Assembly: GCA_018648265.1 (NCBI GenBank)
Contig: JABGRN010000046.1
Span: 1-42,729 of the forward strand
Length of the DNA: 42,729 nucleotides
Direction of reading: 5' to 3'
DNA from: Prolixibacteraceae bacterium
Lineage (GTDB): Bacteria > Bacteroidota > Bacteroidia > Bacteroidales > Prolixibacteraceae
Shown here: positions 9,198-18,139 of the stretch, one piece after another
How the letters are laid out: each line of letters starts with the position of its first letter
Numbering within the stretch: position 1 is the stretch's first letter
Program-made: the position numbers and the translations under genes
The notes under the pieces: model-generated
Databases searched by the model: none
What the model was told of the DNA's origin: nothing
What the model saw: only the letters and a program-made list of their open reading frames with translations

Positions 9198-9552
9198 TAA
9201 TGTTTTTTTTGAAAGTGACGAATTTAACAAAAAGTAAGTTTGATTATTAAAATTTTAAAAAATATGTGCAACTCTAAATAGTGGTACGAAATGTATTTTA
9301 TTTTAGGTGTGTGTTTAACTATTTTGTGAGCGTAAGTTCGTAATTATTAGCTTTTTGTAATCGCGCGTAAAATTAAATTTGCTGGCGGAGTACTTGGAAT
9401 AAGTTTGTAAATTCTGATTTGCTATCCAAATTAGAGTGATGGATATTACCAAAATAAATCATTTGTACAGAAAAAGGTTCATAAATGTTAGCTCCGGGAA
9501 TATCAAAAGGTTTGGTTTCTTAGTATACAGAGTAAAAAAGATTGATGACAGA
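9198..9552. other. Intergenic stretch without a recognised gene
   Basis: 355 bases of AT-rich DNA between the kinase start and the stop of the NlpC/P60-like gene. I find no RNA gene, clear terminator or repeat. A TACTTTTTG on the minus strand near 9213 is one base longer than the usual -7 box and may belong to the kinase promoter. Confidence 0.5.
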
Positions 9553-10254
9553 TTAATAGTCAACTTTTCCGTACCCAATTATTTTAGGGCCAAAATCGAG
9601 TGTAAGTGACGCTAATCCGATGGGTGTCATTCCAACAACAAAAGGTTTTCCGCGGTACTTAAAATAAAACATGGCGTAACCATGTTCGTAAAAAACCAAA
9701 TCTCCTACTTCTGGCGAGGAATCTAAATTTGGCAACACTTCTTTTAGTTTGTATCGTTCGTTGTTCTCGATGTTTGTTTTAGCAAATTTATTTATCATAT
9801 AAGTTGCAAAGCTGGGCGAGTCGAATCCTTTTTCCAGCGAATTCCCTCCTAAATGCCATTTAACCTTTTCATCGTCTATCAGTTCGCGCATTTCGCTTAA
9901 CAATCGGGTTTGTTTTGGGTAAACCGAAAACAACTCTTTATCGATTGAGAAATTAAATGAATGCCGCTTGTCTTTGTAATTTATTGCCAGTTCCATTACT
10001 TTTCTCATTTCTGCAAGACTGTCGGTTTTTAAAATTACCGAATTATTAAGTTCGCCGATTGTAACTTCCAGGTCTTGTTTTTGTATTTCCAGAACTTTCA
10101 CTTGTGTATTGGCATTATCAACCGATAAATAGGAAATAACGATAAGAACGACTGTAATAATTAATGGAATTGAAGTATAAAGAAACATTCGTTTTCTCGA
10201 CCTTTTTTCCTCATTCTGGAACTTGCTTAATATTTGTTCGTTTTTATTTTCCAT
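9553..10254 (-). CDS. Membrane-anchored NlpC/P60-like protein, probably catalytically inactive
   Basis: A 233-residue protein of unknown function. A short charged N-terminus is followed by one membrane helix (about 24-44), a coiled-coil segment (about 48-92), and a C-terminal domain with the order of motifs seen in NlpC/P60 peptidases: WHLGGNS, GFDSPSF (143-149), GDLVFY (184-189) and YAMFYF (193-198). In active family members the second motif reads DCSGF with the nucleophilic Cys, and the last begins with the catalytic His. Here these positions are S146 and Y193. If the alignment is right the domain is a pseudo-enzyme, perhaps a peptidoglycan or protein binder. It is encoded two bases after the 2-TM protein gene, so the two form a unit. 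The family call is by eye and moderate. Confidence 0.6.
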   Translation of the reverse strand: MENKNEQILSKFQNEEKRSRKRMFLYTSIPLIITVVLIVISYLSVDNANTQVKVLEIQKQDLEVTIGELNNSVILKTDSLAEMRKVMELAINYKDKRHSFNFSIDKELFSVYPKQTRLLSEMRELIDDEKVKWHLGGNSLEKGFDSPSFATYMINKFAKTNIENNERYKLKEVLPNLDSSPEVGDLVFYEHGYAMFYFKYRGKPFVVGMTPIGLASLTLDFGPKIIGYGKVDY

Positions 10255-10256
10255 AA

Positions 10257-10601
10257 TTATCCAAGTACGTTTTTTTCAATAAACTTCCAGATTAATTCTT
10301 CGAGCTTTTTTTTGTCGGCTCCTGTCGAATGTTTGTGTTGTTCCGATAACTCGCTAATAAGTTTTATCCTGTTTTTACGATCGACAATTTCTTTTATAGG
10401 AAATGCACAAACCGAAGAAACAAGCGTTCCCGAAACGCTTACTAAACTTTTCATTTCGTTTGGGAAAGTAAGAATATTAAATGCATTAAGTAAGATGATT
10501 AATAATCCGATAAATATTATTAATAAGGCAAACCCAATTCTAAATCGAATCGAATTTTTATATGTTTGAATTATTTGGTCTATGTACAAATCGACATCCA
10601 T
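10257..10601 (-). CDS. Small two-helix membrane protein
   Basis: A 114-residue protein that I do not recognise. Two hydrophobic helices are visible (about 21-40 and 50-68), followed by a charged, helical C-terminal half rich in K and E (about 70-112) that should face the cytoplasm. No catalytic motif is visible. The gene ends two bases before the next start, giving tight coupling to the NlpC/P60-like membrane protein, and the pair has no obvious partner on either side. A joint envelope function is inferred from this arrangement only. Confidence 0.6.
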   Translation of the reverse strand: MDVDLYIDQIIQTYKNSIRFRIGFALLIIFIGLLIILLNAFNILTFPNEMKSLVSVSGTLVSSVCAFPIKEIVDRKNRIKLISELSEQHKHSTGADKKKLEELIWKFIEKNVLG

Positions 10602-10767
10602 TTCCAGAAATTTGCGATAGACAATTTACAACAAATATAAAAGATTAACAAGTATTTTATTTGAGTCTTTTTAGGAAGTAGATTTTAATGCTTTGATAAT
10701 TAACGTGAGTTCGACCAAAAGAAACGAATAACGATAAGAATATTAACAAGTTACTTTATGCGGGCGC

Positions 10768-10899
10768 GTCAAAATTCCGTAAATCGGGCTAATTGGCTGC
10801 TATGAAAAAAGGCTAAGGTTAATTTTGACATGATTTTTCTTTGCTTCGTTTCTTTTCATCAAGGAAAAGAAATGAAGTGGGGTTTGGGGCAAAGCCCCA
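10768..10899. repeat. Intergenic hairpin-rich element
   Basis: Within the 439-base gap 10602-11040 there are three nested structures: a 9-bp inverted repeat (GTCAAAATT 10768-10776 with AATTTTGAC 10821-10829), a 14-bp stem with a 6-base loop (10844-10857 with 10864-10877, one G-T pair), and a GGGGC/GCCCC hairpin (10886-10898). Similar pyrimidine-arm/purine-arm hairpins followed by a G-rich hairpin are familiar as dispersed extragenic elements in Bacteroidota, from memory. No protein is encoded. The rest of the gap shows nothing beyond the terminator at 10985. Confidence 0.55.
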
Positions 10900-10984
10900 T
10901 TCAGTCAGATAATTAGATAGTTATAATTTTATATATTGAACTTAGATAGACATCCAACTCTCCCTCGTTACAAACAAGATGGAG

Positions 10985-11014
10985 AAAAAAAACCAACTTT
11001 CATCTGAAAATTGG
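10985..11014 (-). terminator. Rho-independent terminator of the 12246-13357 gene pair
   Basis: On the minus strand CCAATTTTCA pairs with TGAAAGTTGG (one mismatch) and is followed by eight T. It begins 27 bases after the stop codon at 11041. Confidence 0.75.
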
Positions 11015-11040
11015 CTTTCTAAATTATTTATTTGATTTTA

Positions 11041-12246
11041 CTAATCTCTTAACTCAATCTCTACTAATTCGAATACTTGATAAAATCCATAATCACCGGG
11101 CTGGTCTTTTATAACTTTTGCAAGTAATCCGGGTTTGTCATTTATCATCCAAAGTTTTAAGTTTTCATAATCATCGCCTATTGCTTCAATTACAGTGCAA
11201 TTAAATGTACCTGCCGCAGAAGTGATTTCTTCTTCACCCAGCACTCTGAAAGTATAGCTTTCAAAGGGATAAAGTTTATTATTCCAATTGTGCATTGCAA
11301 CTGGCATTTCCGAATTTTCAGGGAGCGAGGCCGTATCGAAACCTACAAATATATTATCCATATATATTCCTTCGTTCATACTTCCCCTAACATTTGCTGT
11401 AAGTTTTTTTGTATCAAAAGACTCTGTTTCTTCAACCAAAGCAGAAAATTCATATACCAATTTATTTATATTTGACAAGTATTCGATGAGTTTTGCAAAA
11501 TCTTTCCACGGCAATTTTTCCAAATCTGCCTCGTATTTGTAATCGCCATTTTCATTGTAGAAATCGTCATCAGAAAAAGTTGGTCTTTCAACTTTAATAT
11601 CTTTTTGCTCTGCTTTTGTTGCATTAATATTATTGCCTTTATTTTCTAATTCAAGTTCAGTGTCGGTAATTTTTACAACTGTGTTTAGTCCTCGTAATTC
11701 ATCATCCGAAGTCATAACTATAAGTGATTTTTCTTTTGAATTATACATCCATGTTCCCTTACTTGTAAATTCTGCTCCATCCATTTTTTCCAGACTTATA
11801 AAAGAATCGGGTAATTTGAAGCGCAATATTTTATCCACGTCTTCAACTGAAACTTTCCATAATCCTTCTAATTTTGAGTTTTTGTTTTCTGTTTCAATGG
11901 TTTTTTGGTCCATTTTTTTGAAAAATAATTTCATTTCAGAACCACTTAAAACCATTTCATTTTCGTTGAGTTTTGATATTTTTCGTTCACCGGCAAACTC
12001 CTTTATCATTTCCGATTCAATGGTAACTGTTTTTCCTTTTTTCTTGTAGACCCAGTTCCCAAAAACTCTACCTTCCATTTCCACGTAACCATCGTCTTTA
12101 AAAATTACTTCAGAATATACTTCCTCAATGTTTCCCGCAGCTTCTACTTTTGTGAGTAACCATTTACCCGTAATTGAATTTTCTTGTGCATTTAAGTTTA
12201 CCGAAATAATTAGCAGCGTAACTAATACAATTGCAATTTTTTTCAT
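11041..12246 (-). CDS. Secreted protein with two lipocalin-like repeats
   Basis: A 401-residue exported protein with a signal peptide ending at NLNA-Q (about residue 21). Two tandem copies of a lipocalin-like pattern follow: G-K-W (26-29) through a GNWVY strand, and G-L-W (128-130) through a GTWMY strand. Both carry the G-x-W start and dG...G-x-W-x-Y spacing of the small Bacteroidota lipocalin-like domains. A third, different beta-rich domain (about 240-400) resembles the DUF3108-type carrier fold in rhythm (AAGTFNC, LWMINDKPGLL), which is a guess. No enzyme motif is seen. It lies 37 bases downstream of another secreted protein, with a terminator after it, so the two form an operon. Its role is unknown. 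Confidence 0.65.
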   Translation of the reverse strand: MKKIAIVLVTLLIISVNLNAQENSITGKWLLTKVEAAGNIEEVYSEVIFKDDGYVEMEGRVFGNWVYKKKGKTVTIESEMIKEFAGERKISKLNENEMVLSGSEMKLFFKKMDQKTIETENKNSKLEGLWKVSVEDVDKILRFKLPDSFISLEKMDGAEFTSKGTWMYNSKEKSLIVMTSDDELRGLNTVVKITDTELELENKGNNINATKAEQKDIKVERPTFSDDDFYNENGDYKYEADLEKLPWKDFAKLIEYLSNINKLVYEFSALVEETESFDTKKLTANVRGSMNEGIYMDNIFVGFDTASLPENSEMPVAMHNWNNKLYPFESYTFRVLGEEEITSAAGTFNCTVIEAIGDDYENLKLWMINDKPGLLAKVIKDQPGDYGFYQVFELVEIELRD

Positions 12247-12283
12247 AATTATCTTATTTAATTAGTTGTTTTATTTTGATTTT

Positions 12284-13357
12284 TTACCAGCCCAATACAA
12301 AACATTTTGACTGATCTTTTGGGGTGATTTTTAGTTTGTTTTTATTTTTATCAAGCATTATTTCAAAATCAGATTCTACACATTTGTTTGTTCCGTCAGA
12401 ATGAATTTTTATACTAACGTCTGCATTAAAAATTGCGAATCGTACTTCGAATTCATTTCCGGTAATTTCTTTGATTTGCAATTTTCCGTAGTTGCCCTCA
12501 GTTGTTTCGAAAATTAAAGTAGTAGCCTGCGATAACACAACTTCGTTGCTTGTCATAAACTGCTTTTGCGATTTAATTAATCGATTGTCAATTTTATTGT
12601 AATCATTTACACCTTCAATAATTACCTTTTCTCCATCTTGTGTGAAATACTCAAAATTATCGCATCCAATTAAATCGCTTGAATCAAACGATGCTTTTAT
12701 TCCATTTTTTGTTTTTAAAGTAGAATTCTCGAATTGCAAATCTAAACCTGAATATCCCTGATAAACATCTGAGGAAACGTATTTAAACCCTTGTGGAATT
12801 TCGAATTTATTTTCTGGAATTTCAACGTCAATTTCAATCTTTGTGGCTTTTATAACCATCATTGTCATAAAATTGATTTCCGATTGTAATTCTAAACCTT
12901 CCCATGTAATTTTTGTGGCTTTATTTGCCTTCCAAACTTTGCCCTCTTTCCGCATGAAATTTGTGGTGCCATTTTGAACGTAACTCTCAGCTTTTATCAA
13001 TGCCTCAGAAACTTCAGTACAACTTCGGTCTCCGTTTAATTGATAGTATGCATAAGTTTCGTTTCTACCAATTGCAACTTCATTTTCCTGATGATTAATT
13101 GTGTATGCTTTGTTTCCAATCAGAATAATCGTTTCGTATTCTTTGTCGGTATTTCCACCAAAATTTAATTCTTTTCTGATATAATCTGCCTGTTTGTATC
13201 CCCAATCATCAATGTATTTAATATGAGATCCACCAAACGAAGCTTCGTATTTGTATTCGATAATTGCAGATTTAAAAGGGAATATTTTCGTTTGTTGTTT
13301 TTGAGTAAAAAGATTTGAAACAAAAAGTATAGAAATAAAGAATAGTTTTGATTTCAT
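12284..13357 (-). CDS. Secreted protein of unknown function
   Basis: A 357-residue protein that I do not recognise. It has a short signal peptide (residues 1-19, hydrophobic core FFISILFVSNLF) and is otherwise predicted beta-rich and soluble. A central stretch (GKVWKANKATKITWEGLELQ onward) resembles the GNWKY/DUF4412 type of periplasmic carrier domains only in general rhythm. Several cysteines (C120-like in RSCTEVS, C near 235, C near 325 and 350) could form disulfides. It starts with ATG at 13357 and is the upstream member of a two-gene unit ending at a terminator near 10985. A lipid- or envelope-related function is conceivable but not shown. Confidence 0.55.
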   Translation of the reverse strand: MKSKLFFISILFVSNLFTQKQQTKIFPFKSAIIEYKYEASFGGSHIKYIDDWGYKQADYIRKELNFGGNTDKEYETIILIGNKAYTINHQENEVAIGRNETYAYYQLNGDRSCTEVSEALIKAESYVQNGTTNFMRKEGKVWKANKATKITWEGLELQSEINFMTMMVIKATKIEIDVEIPENKFEIPQGFKYVSSDVYQGYSGLDLQFENSTLKTKNGIKASFDSSDLIGCDNFEYFTQDGEKVIIEGVNDYNKIDNRLIKSQKQFMTSNEVVLSQATTLIFETTEGNYGKLQIKEITGNEFEVRFAIFNADVSIKIHSDGTNKCVESDFEIMLDKNKNKLKITPKDQSKCFVLGW

Positions 13358-13541
13358 AAAATTAAATTGAAAAAATTCGGGTTACAGTATTGATTTTCTG
13401 GTGAATTTAGTTGGCTAAATGTATGTTTTTAAATGAAACTTGAAAGTGTGCATTATCACTTTGAATATGCAATTTATTTCGTAGAATGTGCAATTCAGTT
13501 AAATATTGTTTTCGCAAGAATTTAAATCGAAAAAAGATTAT

Positions 13542-13576
13542 AAAAAAACCACCTCCCGAAAAACGGAAAGTGGTTT
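13542..13576 (-). terminator. Rho-independent terminator of the nqr operon
   Basis: On the minus strand AACCAC and GTGGTT arms enclose an inner CCG/CGG stem, followed by a run of seven T. It lies about 65 bases after the nqrF stop at 13642. Confidence 0.85.
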
Positions 13577-13610
13577 CAATATATTTTCTTTACTAAGTAC
13601 TTACTACTAA

Positions 13611-13637
13611 ATACTCAATACTCAATACTCAATACTA
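13611..13637. repeat. Short tandem repeat (ATACTCA)n
   Basis: Three exact copies of the 7-mer ATACTCA plus a partial fourth, between the nqrF stop and its terminator. Similar ACTA/ATACT words continue just to the left (13590-13610). It lies in the transcribed 3' region of the operon and may be slippage-prone. Confidence 0.8.
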
Positions 13638-13641
13638 ATCT

Positions 13642-14904
13642 TTAACTACCAAAGTCGTCAAACAAAACATTCTCATCCGGTACACCTAAATTGTACAGCA
13701 TTTTCTGAACGGCGTCATTCATCATTGGTGGTCCACACATGTAGAAATCTATATCTTCAGGTTCTTCGTGTTGGCTCAAGTAGTTGTCGTAAATTACCTG
13801 GTGAATAAATCCAACCGGGCCTGTCCAATTATCACCTTCTTCAGGTTCTGAAAGCGCAAGATGGAATTTAAAGTTAGGGAATTCCTTTTCAATGGCTTTA
13901 AATTGCTCGTAATAGAAAACTTCTTTCCACGAACGTGCACCGTACCAGAACGTTATATTTTTCTTCGATTCTTTTAAAGTATGGAAAAGGTGAAACAAAT
14001 GCGAGCGCATTGGAGCCATTCCGGCACCTCCACCAACAAACATCATTTCGTTATCGTTGTCTTTTAAAAAGAACTCTCCGTAAGGACCTGAAACGGTTAC
14101 CTTATCGCCTGGTTTTAATCCGAAGATATAAGAAGAACAAATACCAGGATTAACTTTCTTAAATCCATTATTTGCACGGTCCCATGGTGGAGTTGCAATA
14201 CGAATATTCAGCATTACAATATTTCCTTCGGCTGGATGATTCGCCATTGAATAAGCACGGAATGTAGGTTCCGGATTTTTCATAACCAAGTCGAACATGC
14301 CAAATTTTTCCCATTCTTCGCGGTACTCCTCTTCAATATCCATGTCTTTAAAGGCCACTTCAATTTTAGGCACATCAATTTGAATGTATCCACCCGATTT
14401 GAAATCCAAAGTTTCTCCTTCGGGAAGTTGAACAACAAATTCTTTGATAAATGTTGCCTGATTTTCGTTTGAAACAACTGTACATTCCCATTTTTTAACA
14501 CCCAAAATCTCCTGGTGGATTCGAATTTGCATATCCTCTTTCACCTTCACCTGGCACGCTAAACGCCAGTTGTCGTTTTGTTCTTTACGCGTGAAAAAAC
14601 CGGTTTCGGTTGGTAAAATAGAACCGCCACCACCATCAACCTGACAACGGCACATTGCACATGTTCCTCCACCTCCGCATGCCGAAGGAAGTAAAACTTT
14701 GTTGTTTCCAAGTGTGGTTAAAAGTGTGTCGCCGGGTTCGGTATCCATTTCAACATCGCCATCGTTTATACTGACTTTTACAATTCCCGAAGGCATCAGT
14801 TTTTTCTTGGCATAAAGTAAAATGGTTACCAATAAAAGTATTACTCCTAAAAATACTACTACACTGGCAATTACAACTGTAGTTTGTGTCGATAACAATA
14901 TCAT
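13642..14904 (-). CDS. nqrF: Na+-translocating NADH:quinone reductase subunit F
   Basis: A 420-residue NADH-oxidising entry subunit of Na+-NQR. An N-terminal membrane helix (9-31) is followed by a 2Fe-2S ferredoxin domain with C76, C82, C85 and C117 (CGGGGTCAMC and RLAC). The FAD-binding domain shows RAYSMANHP, and the NADH domain has GGGAGMAPMRSHL and MCGPPMM. Electrons pass NADH to FAD to 2Fe-2S and onward to NqrB/C and quinone, driving Na+ export across the inner membrane. Length and motif order match the family closely. It is the last gene of nqrABCDEF, 19 bases after nqrE, and is followed by a strong terminator. Confidence 0.98.
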   Translation of the reverse strand: MILLSTQTTVVIASVVVFLGVILLLVTILLYAKKKLMPSGIVKVSINDGDVEMDTEPGDTLLTTLGNNKVLLPSACGGGGTCAMCRCQVDGGGGSILPTETGFFTRKEQNDNWRLACQVKVKEDMQIRIHQEILGVKKWECTVVSNENQATFIKEFVVQLPEGETLDFKSGGYIQIDVPKIEVAFKDMDIEEEYREEWEKFGMFDLVMKNPEPTFRAYSMANHPAEGNIVMLNIRIATPPWDRANNGFKKVNPGICSSYIFGLKPGDKVTVSGPYGEFFLKDNDNEMMFVGGGAGMAPMRSHLFHLFHTLKESKKNITFWYGARSWKEVFYYEQFKAIEKEFPNFKFHLALSEPEEGDNWTGPVGFIHQVIYDNYLSQHEEPEDIDFYMCGPPMMNDAVQKMLYNLGVPDENVLFDDFGS

Positions 14905-14923
14905 TGTTAGTTGATTTTTGTTT

Positions 14924-15541
14924 TTATAATTTAATTCCCATAAAACCCATAAAAGCCAAACCCATTAAACCGGTTACAATAAATGTAATTCCGAGTCCAC
15001 GTAACGGTGCAGGTATATTGGAATATTCAATTTTTTCTCTGATAGCTGCAACACCAACAATGGCAAGCAACCAACCGACTCCCGATCCAATCCCATAAAC
15101 GGTAGCTTCGCCAACGTGCAAAAAATCTTTTTGTTGAAGGAAAAGCGATCCCCCAAGAATTGCACAGTTTACTGCAATTAAAGGAAGAAAAATACCTAAC
15201 TGATTGTATAAATCGGGAGCAAATTTTTCAACTATCATTTCAACCAATTGCACCATAGATGCAATTATTGCAATGAACATGATAAAACGCAGGAAACTCA
15301 AATCTACACTGGCAAAGTCTTCGCCCAACCAAATTAAGGCACCTTCGTTTAAAACATAATTTTCTAACAAGTAGTTTACAGGAACTGTTATAGCCAAAAC
15401 AAAAATAACGGCAATTCCAAGTCCCATGGCTGTACTCACCTTTTTCGACACAGCTAAATACGAACACATTCCGAAGAAGTACGCAAAAACCATGTTTTCG
15501 ATAAAGATTGACTTTATAAATATATTAATCAGATTTTCCAT
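14924..15541 (-). CDS. nqrE: Na+-translocating NADH:quinone reductase subunit E
   Basis: A 205-residue integral membrane subunit with six hydrophobic helices. It matches NqrE by the [19 protein letters not shown] start, the [10 protein letters not shown] stretch and the end [18 protein letters not shown]. NqrE and NqrD form a pseudo-symmetric pair that holds a membrane iron centre and part of the Na+ path; the cysteine in NCAILG is one of the conserved ligands. It lies between nqrD (25-base gap) and nqrF (19-base gap) and is of normal length for the family. Confidence 0.98.
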   Translation of the reverse strand: MENLINIFIKSIFIENMVFAYFFGMCSYLAVSKKVSTAMGLGIAVIFVLAITVPVNYLLENYVLNEGALIWLGEDFASVDLSFLRFIMFIAIIASMVQLVEMIVEKFAPDLYNQLGIFLPLIAVNCAILGGSLFLQQKDFLHVGEATVYGIGSGVGWLLAIVGVAAIREKIEYSNIPAPLRGLGITFIVTGLMGLAFMGFMGIKL

Positions 15542-15566
15542 TCTAATTCTGTTTTTGTGTTAGAAA

Positions 15567-16211
15567 TTAATTTTCGATTAATTTGCGGTTTTTGCTGCGC
15601 TGCACCCAGATAATTATTCCCACAACAATAAGTGCCATCGGAGAAAGTACCATTAAACCGTTGTTTTCGTAAAATCCGCCGTTGGCAATGTACCAGCTCT
15701 CCGGAATTACTTTGTAACCGAACAAAGTACCCGAGCCAAACAATTCGCGGAAGAAACCTACAATAATTAAAATAACTCCGTAACCGGCTGAATTTCCAAT
15801 ACCATCGAGGAACGATTGCCACGGGCGATTACCCAAAGCAAAAGCTTCCAACCGACCCATAATAATACAGTTGGTAATAATCAATCCAACAAATACCGAA
15901 AGTTGTCGACTCACATCAAAAACGTAAGCTTTTAAAACCTGGTCAACCAGAATTACCAAAGCTGCAATTACCACAAGCTGAACAATAATTCGGATACGGT
16001 TTGGTATTGTATTTCTTAATAACGAAATAATTACGTTTGCCAAAGCTAAAACGGCTGTTACTGAAATAGCCATTACAATTGATGGTTTTAGCTGCGCTGT
16101 AACTGCCAGTGCCGAACAAATTCCCAAAACTTGTACAGTAATCGGATTACTGTTGTTCATTGGGTCCGACAGCAGTTTTAAATTCTTTTTTGAAAATAAT
16201 GGTTCGCTCAT
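15567..16211 (-). CDS. nqrD: Na+-translocating NADH:quinone reductase subunit D
   Basis: A 214-residue membrane subunit with six helices and the [12 protein letters not shown] motif, where the Cys ligates the NqrD/E iron centre. The N-terminus ([23 protein letters not shown]) is typical of NqrD, as opposed to the related RnfE, as are the neighbours. Its start is three bases after the nqrC stop, indicating translational coupling. Length is as expected. Confidence 0.98.
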   Translation of the reverse strand: MSEPLFSKKNLKLLSDPMNNSNPITVQVLGICSALAVTAQLKPSIVMAISVTAVLALANVIISLLRNTIPNRIRIIVQLVVIAALVILVDQVLKAYVFDVSRQLSVFVGLIITNCIIMGRLEAFALGNRPWQSFLDGIGNSAGYGVILIIVGFFRELFGSGTLFGYKVIPESWYIANGGFYENNGLMVLSPMALIVVGIIIWVQRSKNRKLIEN

Positions 16212-16214
16212 TAC

Positions 16215-16916
16215 TTATTGTTTTTTCTTTTTTAAGAATTCCTGATAACTTGTAAAGTCGTCGAGAAGCATTTTCTCCAAACCTTTACTTGTGATTGTTC
16301 CTCCCGAAATTCCATCAACTTTATGTTCCTCGGGTGCAACCTGCCCAATTTTAGCAACTAAAATTGAAACCAGTTTTCCAGATGCATCGAAAATTTGCTT
16401 TCCTACAAATGCCGATTCAAAAGCGGCGGTTGAAATTTCAGCACCCAAACCCGGAGTTTCGCCTTCGTGATCGAAGTTGGCACCATAAATTGTACTCATG
16501 TCTTCGTTCAGCGCAACAAATCCCCAAACGGGTCCCCAAAGTCCGGCACCGCGTAAAGGAAGCACATATTTCAATCCTTCATCGGTTTGAAATTCAAAAA
16601 TGGGAAGTACCATTTCGCTGGCATCTTTTGCACGTTCTTTTTTAAGGTCGGTGTTAAAAGCATCGCCGTCAACCTGCTCTCCATTTACGTTTACCACGTA
16701 TTCGTTAAGAATTTTATCGGCGTATATTTTTTCCGCGTTGGTTGCATCACTTTCGATATTTACCGAAGCCAAAATATTTTTCTTCTTGTCAATTTCGAAG
16801 TTCCGCTTCTGCCTTGGCTGCAACGCCATGGAAACAGAGGCCAGAACTGCTGCAACCAGAATAACCATGATTGCTGCGTATAAAAATGTGTAAGTATTAC
16901 CGTTTCTGTTCATCAT
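16215..16916 (-). CDS. nqrC: Na+-translocating NADH:quinone reductase subunit C
   Basis: A 233-residue subunit with one N-terminal membrane helix (9-29) and a periplasmic FMN-binding domain. FMN is attached covalently through a phosphoester to a threonine in the S(T)GAT-like motif, seen here as DGISGGTITS with T207 as the likely attachment site; the usual second Ala is Gly. FWGFVALNEDMSTIYG- and ETPGLGAEI-type stretches match the family. It is preceded by nqrB (14-base gap) and followed by nqrD (3-base gap). Confidence 0.97.
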   Translation of the reverse strand: MMNRNGNTYTFLYAAIMVILVAAVLASVSMALQPRQKRNFEIDKKKNILASVNIESDATNAEKIYADKILNEYVVNVNGEQVDGDAFNTDLKKERAKDASEMVLPIFEFQTDEGLKYVLPLRGAGLWGPVWGFVALNEDMSTIYGANFDHEGETPGLGAEISTAAFESAFVGKQIFDASGKLVSILVAKIGQVAPEEHKVDGISGGTITSKGLEKMLLDDFTSYQEFLKKKKQ

Positions 16917-16930
16917 CTGTATTTTATCTG

Positions 16931-18109
16931 TTAAGCAGAAGCTCTTTTCAATCTCTTTTTGATGTTCGCGTTTACAACGTAGTGGTCAACCAGCGGTGCA
17001 AAAGTGTTCATCAATAATATTGCTAACATCATTCCTTCGGGGAATGCCGGATTTAGTACCCGAATAATAATTGCGAGAATACCAATCAGAAATCCGTAAA
17101 TCCATTTTCCTTTTTCTGTTTGTGCAGCTGATACCGGGTCGGTTGCCATAAAAATAGCTCCGAACATAAATCCACCCAAAATTAAATGTTGCCAAAATGG
17201 TAACGAGAAATAGGTTGCAACTTCAGGTGAAAGACCTGCGCTTCCTGCAAAAATATTTAGGATAAGTCCCATAACTGCACCACCGGCAATGGTTGAAACC
17301 ATAATTTTCCAACTTCCAATTCCGGTTACAATTAAAACAACGGCACCTAATAAAATTGCCAATGTTGAAGTTTCTCCAATTGAACCCGGAATAAATCCGA
17401 AGAACGCATCGGCAACACTAAAATTATCGATATTTCCGGCTGCGGCTTGCGCCATTGGAGTAGCACCTGAAAATCCATCAACCAGTTTGTCGCCGTCTTT
17501 TAAAGCTACCCAAACCGATTCACCAGACATTTGTGCCGGATAAGCAAAGAATAAAAATGCACGTGCAATTAAGGCTGGGTTCCAAATATTCATTCCGGTT
17601 CCTCCAAAAACCTCTTTTCCAAGAATAACTGCAAAAGCGGTTGCAACTGCAATCATCCAAAGTGGGGTTTCAATTGGCATAACCAACGGAATTAAAATTC
17701 CGGAGACCAAAAATCCTTCATGAATTCCGTGGCCACGTTGCTGGGCAAACACAAATTCAATTCCCAAACCTACTATGTACGAAACTGCAATTACAGGTAG
17801 AACTTTAATTAAACCGTATAAAAACATTTCGAAGAATCCGGTTGTAGCAGCCTCACCTATTGCAAGGAAATGTTGCAAGCCGGTGTTGTACATTCCAAAT
17901 AAAATGGCTGGTACAAGTGCCAAAACAACAACTCCCATCGTTCGTTTCAAATCTATAAAATCGTGAATGTGTGTTCCCGATTTCGAGGTATCCTTTTGAA
18001 CAAAGAATAAACTAAAGAAACCTTCGTGAACAGAATGTAACCAATAAAATTTGGCTCCTTTCTGAACAAGTGGTTCTGTTTTAACAAAAAAGTTTTTTAT
18101 GAATTTCAT
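16931..18109 (-). CDS. nqrB: Na+-translocating NADH:quinone reductase subunit B
   Basis: A 392-residue multi-spanning subunit that forms the main Na+ channel and binds FMN and riboflavin. The covalent FMN threonine is T217 in the DGFSGATPMA motif. GKEVFGGTGMNIWNPAL (about 164-180) and FMATDPVSAAQTEKGKW are hallmark stretches near the flavin and the quinone side. About ten hydrophobic helices are visible. It is about 20 residues shorter than Vibrio NqrB, mainly at the N-terminus, as is usual in this phylum as far as I recall. It follows nqrA by 30 bases. Confidence 0.98.
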   Translation of the reverse strand: MKFIKNFFVKTEPLVQKGAKFYWLHSVHEGFFSLFFVQKDTSKSGTHIHDFIDLKRTMGVVVLALVPAILFGMYNTGLQHFLAIGEAATTGFFEMFLYGLIKVLPVIAVSYIVGLGIEFVFAQQRGHGIHEGFLVSGILIPLVMPIETPLWMIAVATAFAVILGKEVFGGTGMNIWNPALIARAFLFFAYPAQMSGESVWVALKDGDKLVDGFSGATPMAQAAAGNIDNFSVADAFFGFIPGSIGETSTLAILLGAVVLIVTGIGSWKIMVSTIAGGAVMGLILNIFAGSAGLSPEVATYFSLPFWQHLILGGFMFGAIFMATDPVSAAQTEKGKWIYGFLIGILAIIIRVLNPAFPEGMMLAILLMNTFAPLVDHYVVNANIKKRLKRASA

Positions 18110-18139
18110 CTTAAAAAGACTAATTAAATTTCCGATTAA

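Noticed and set aside
10602-11040. tRNA or other structured RNA gene in the hairpin-rich gap
   Set aside because: No cloverleaf with T-loop and acceptor pairing could be found, only isolated hairpins.
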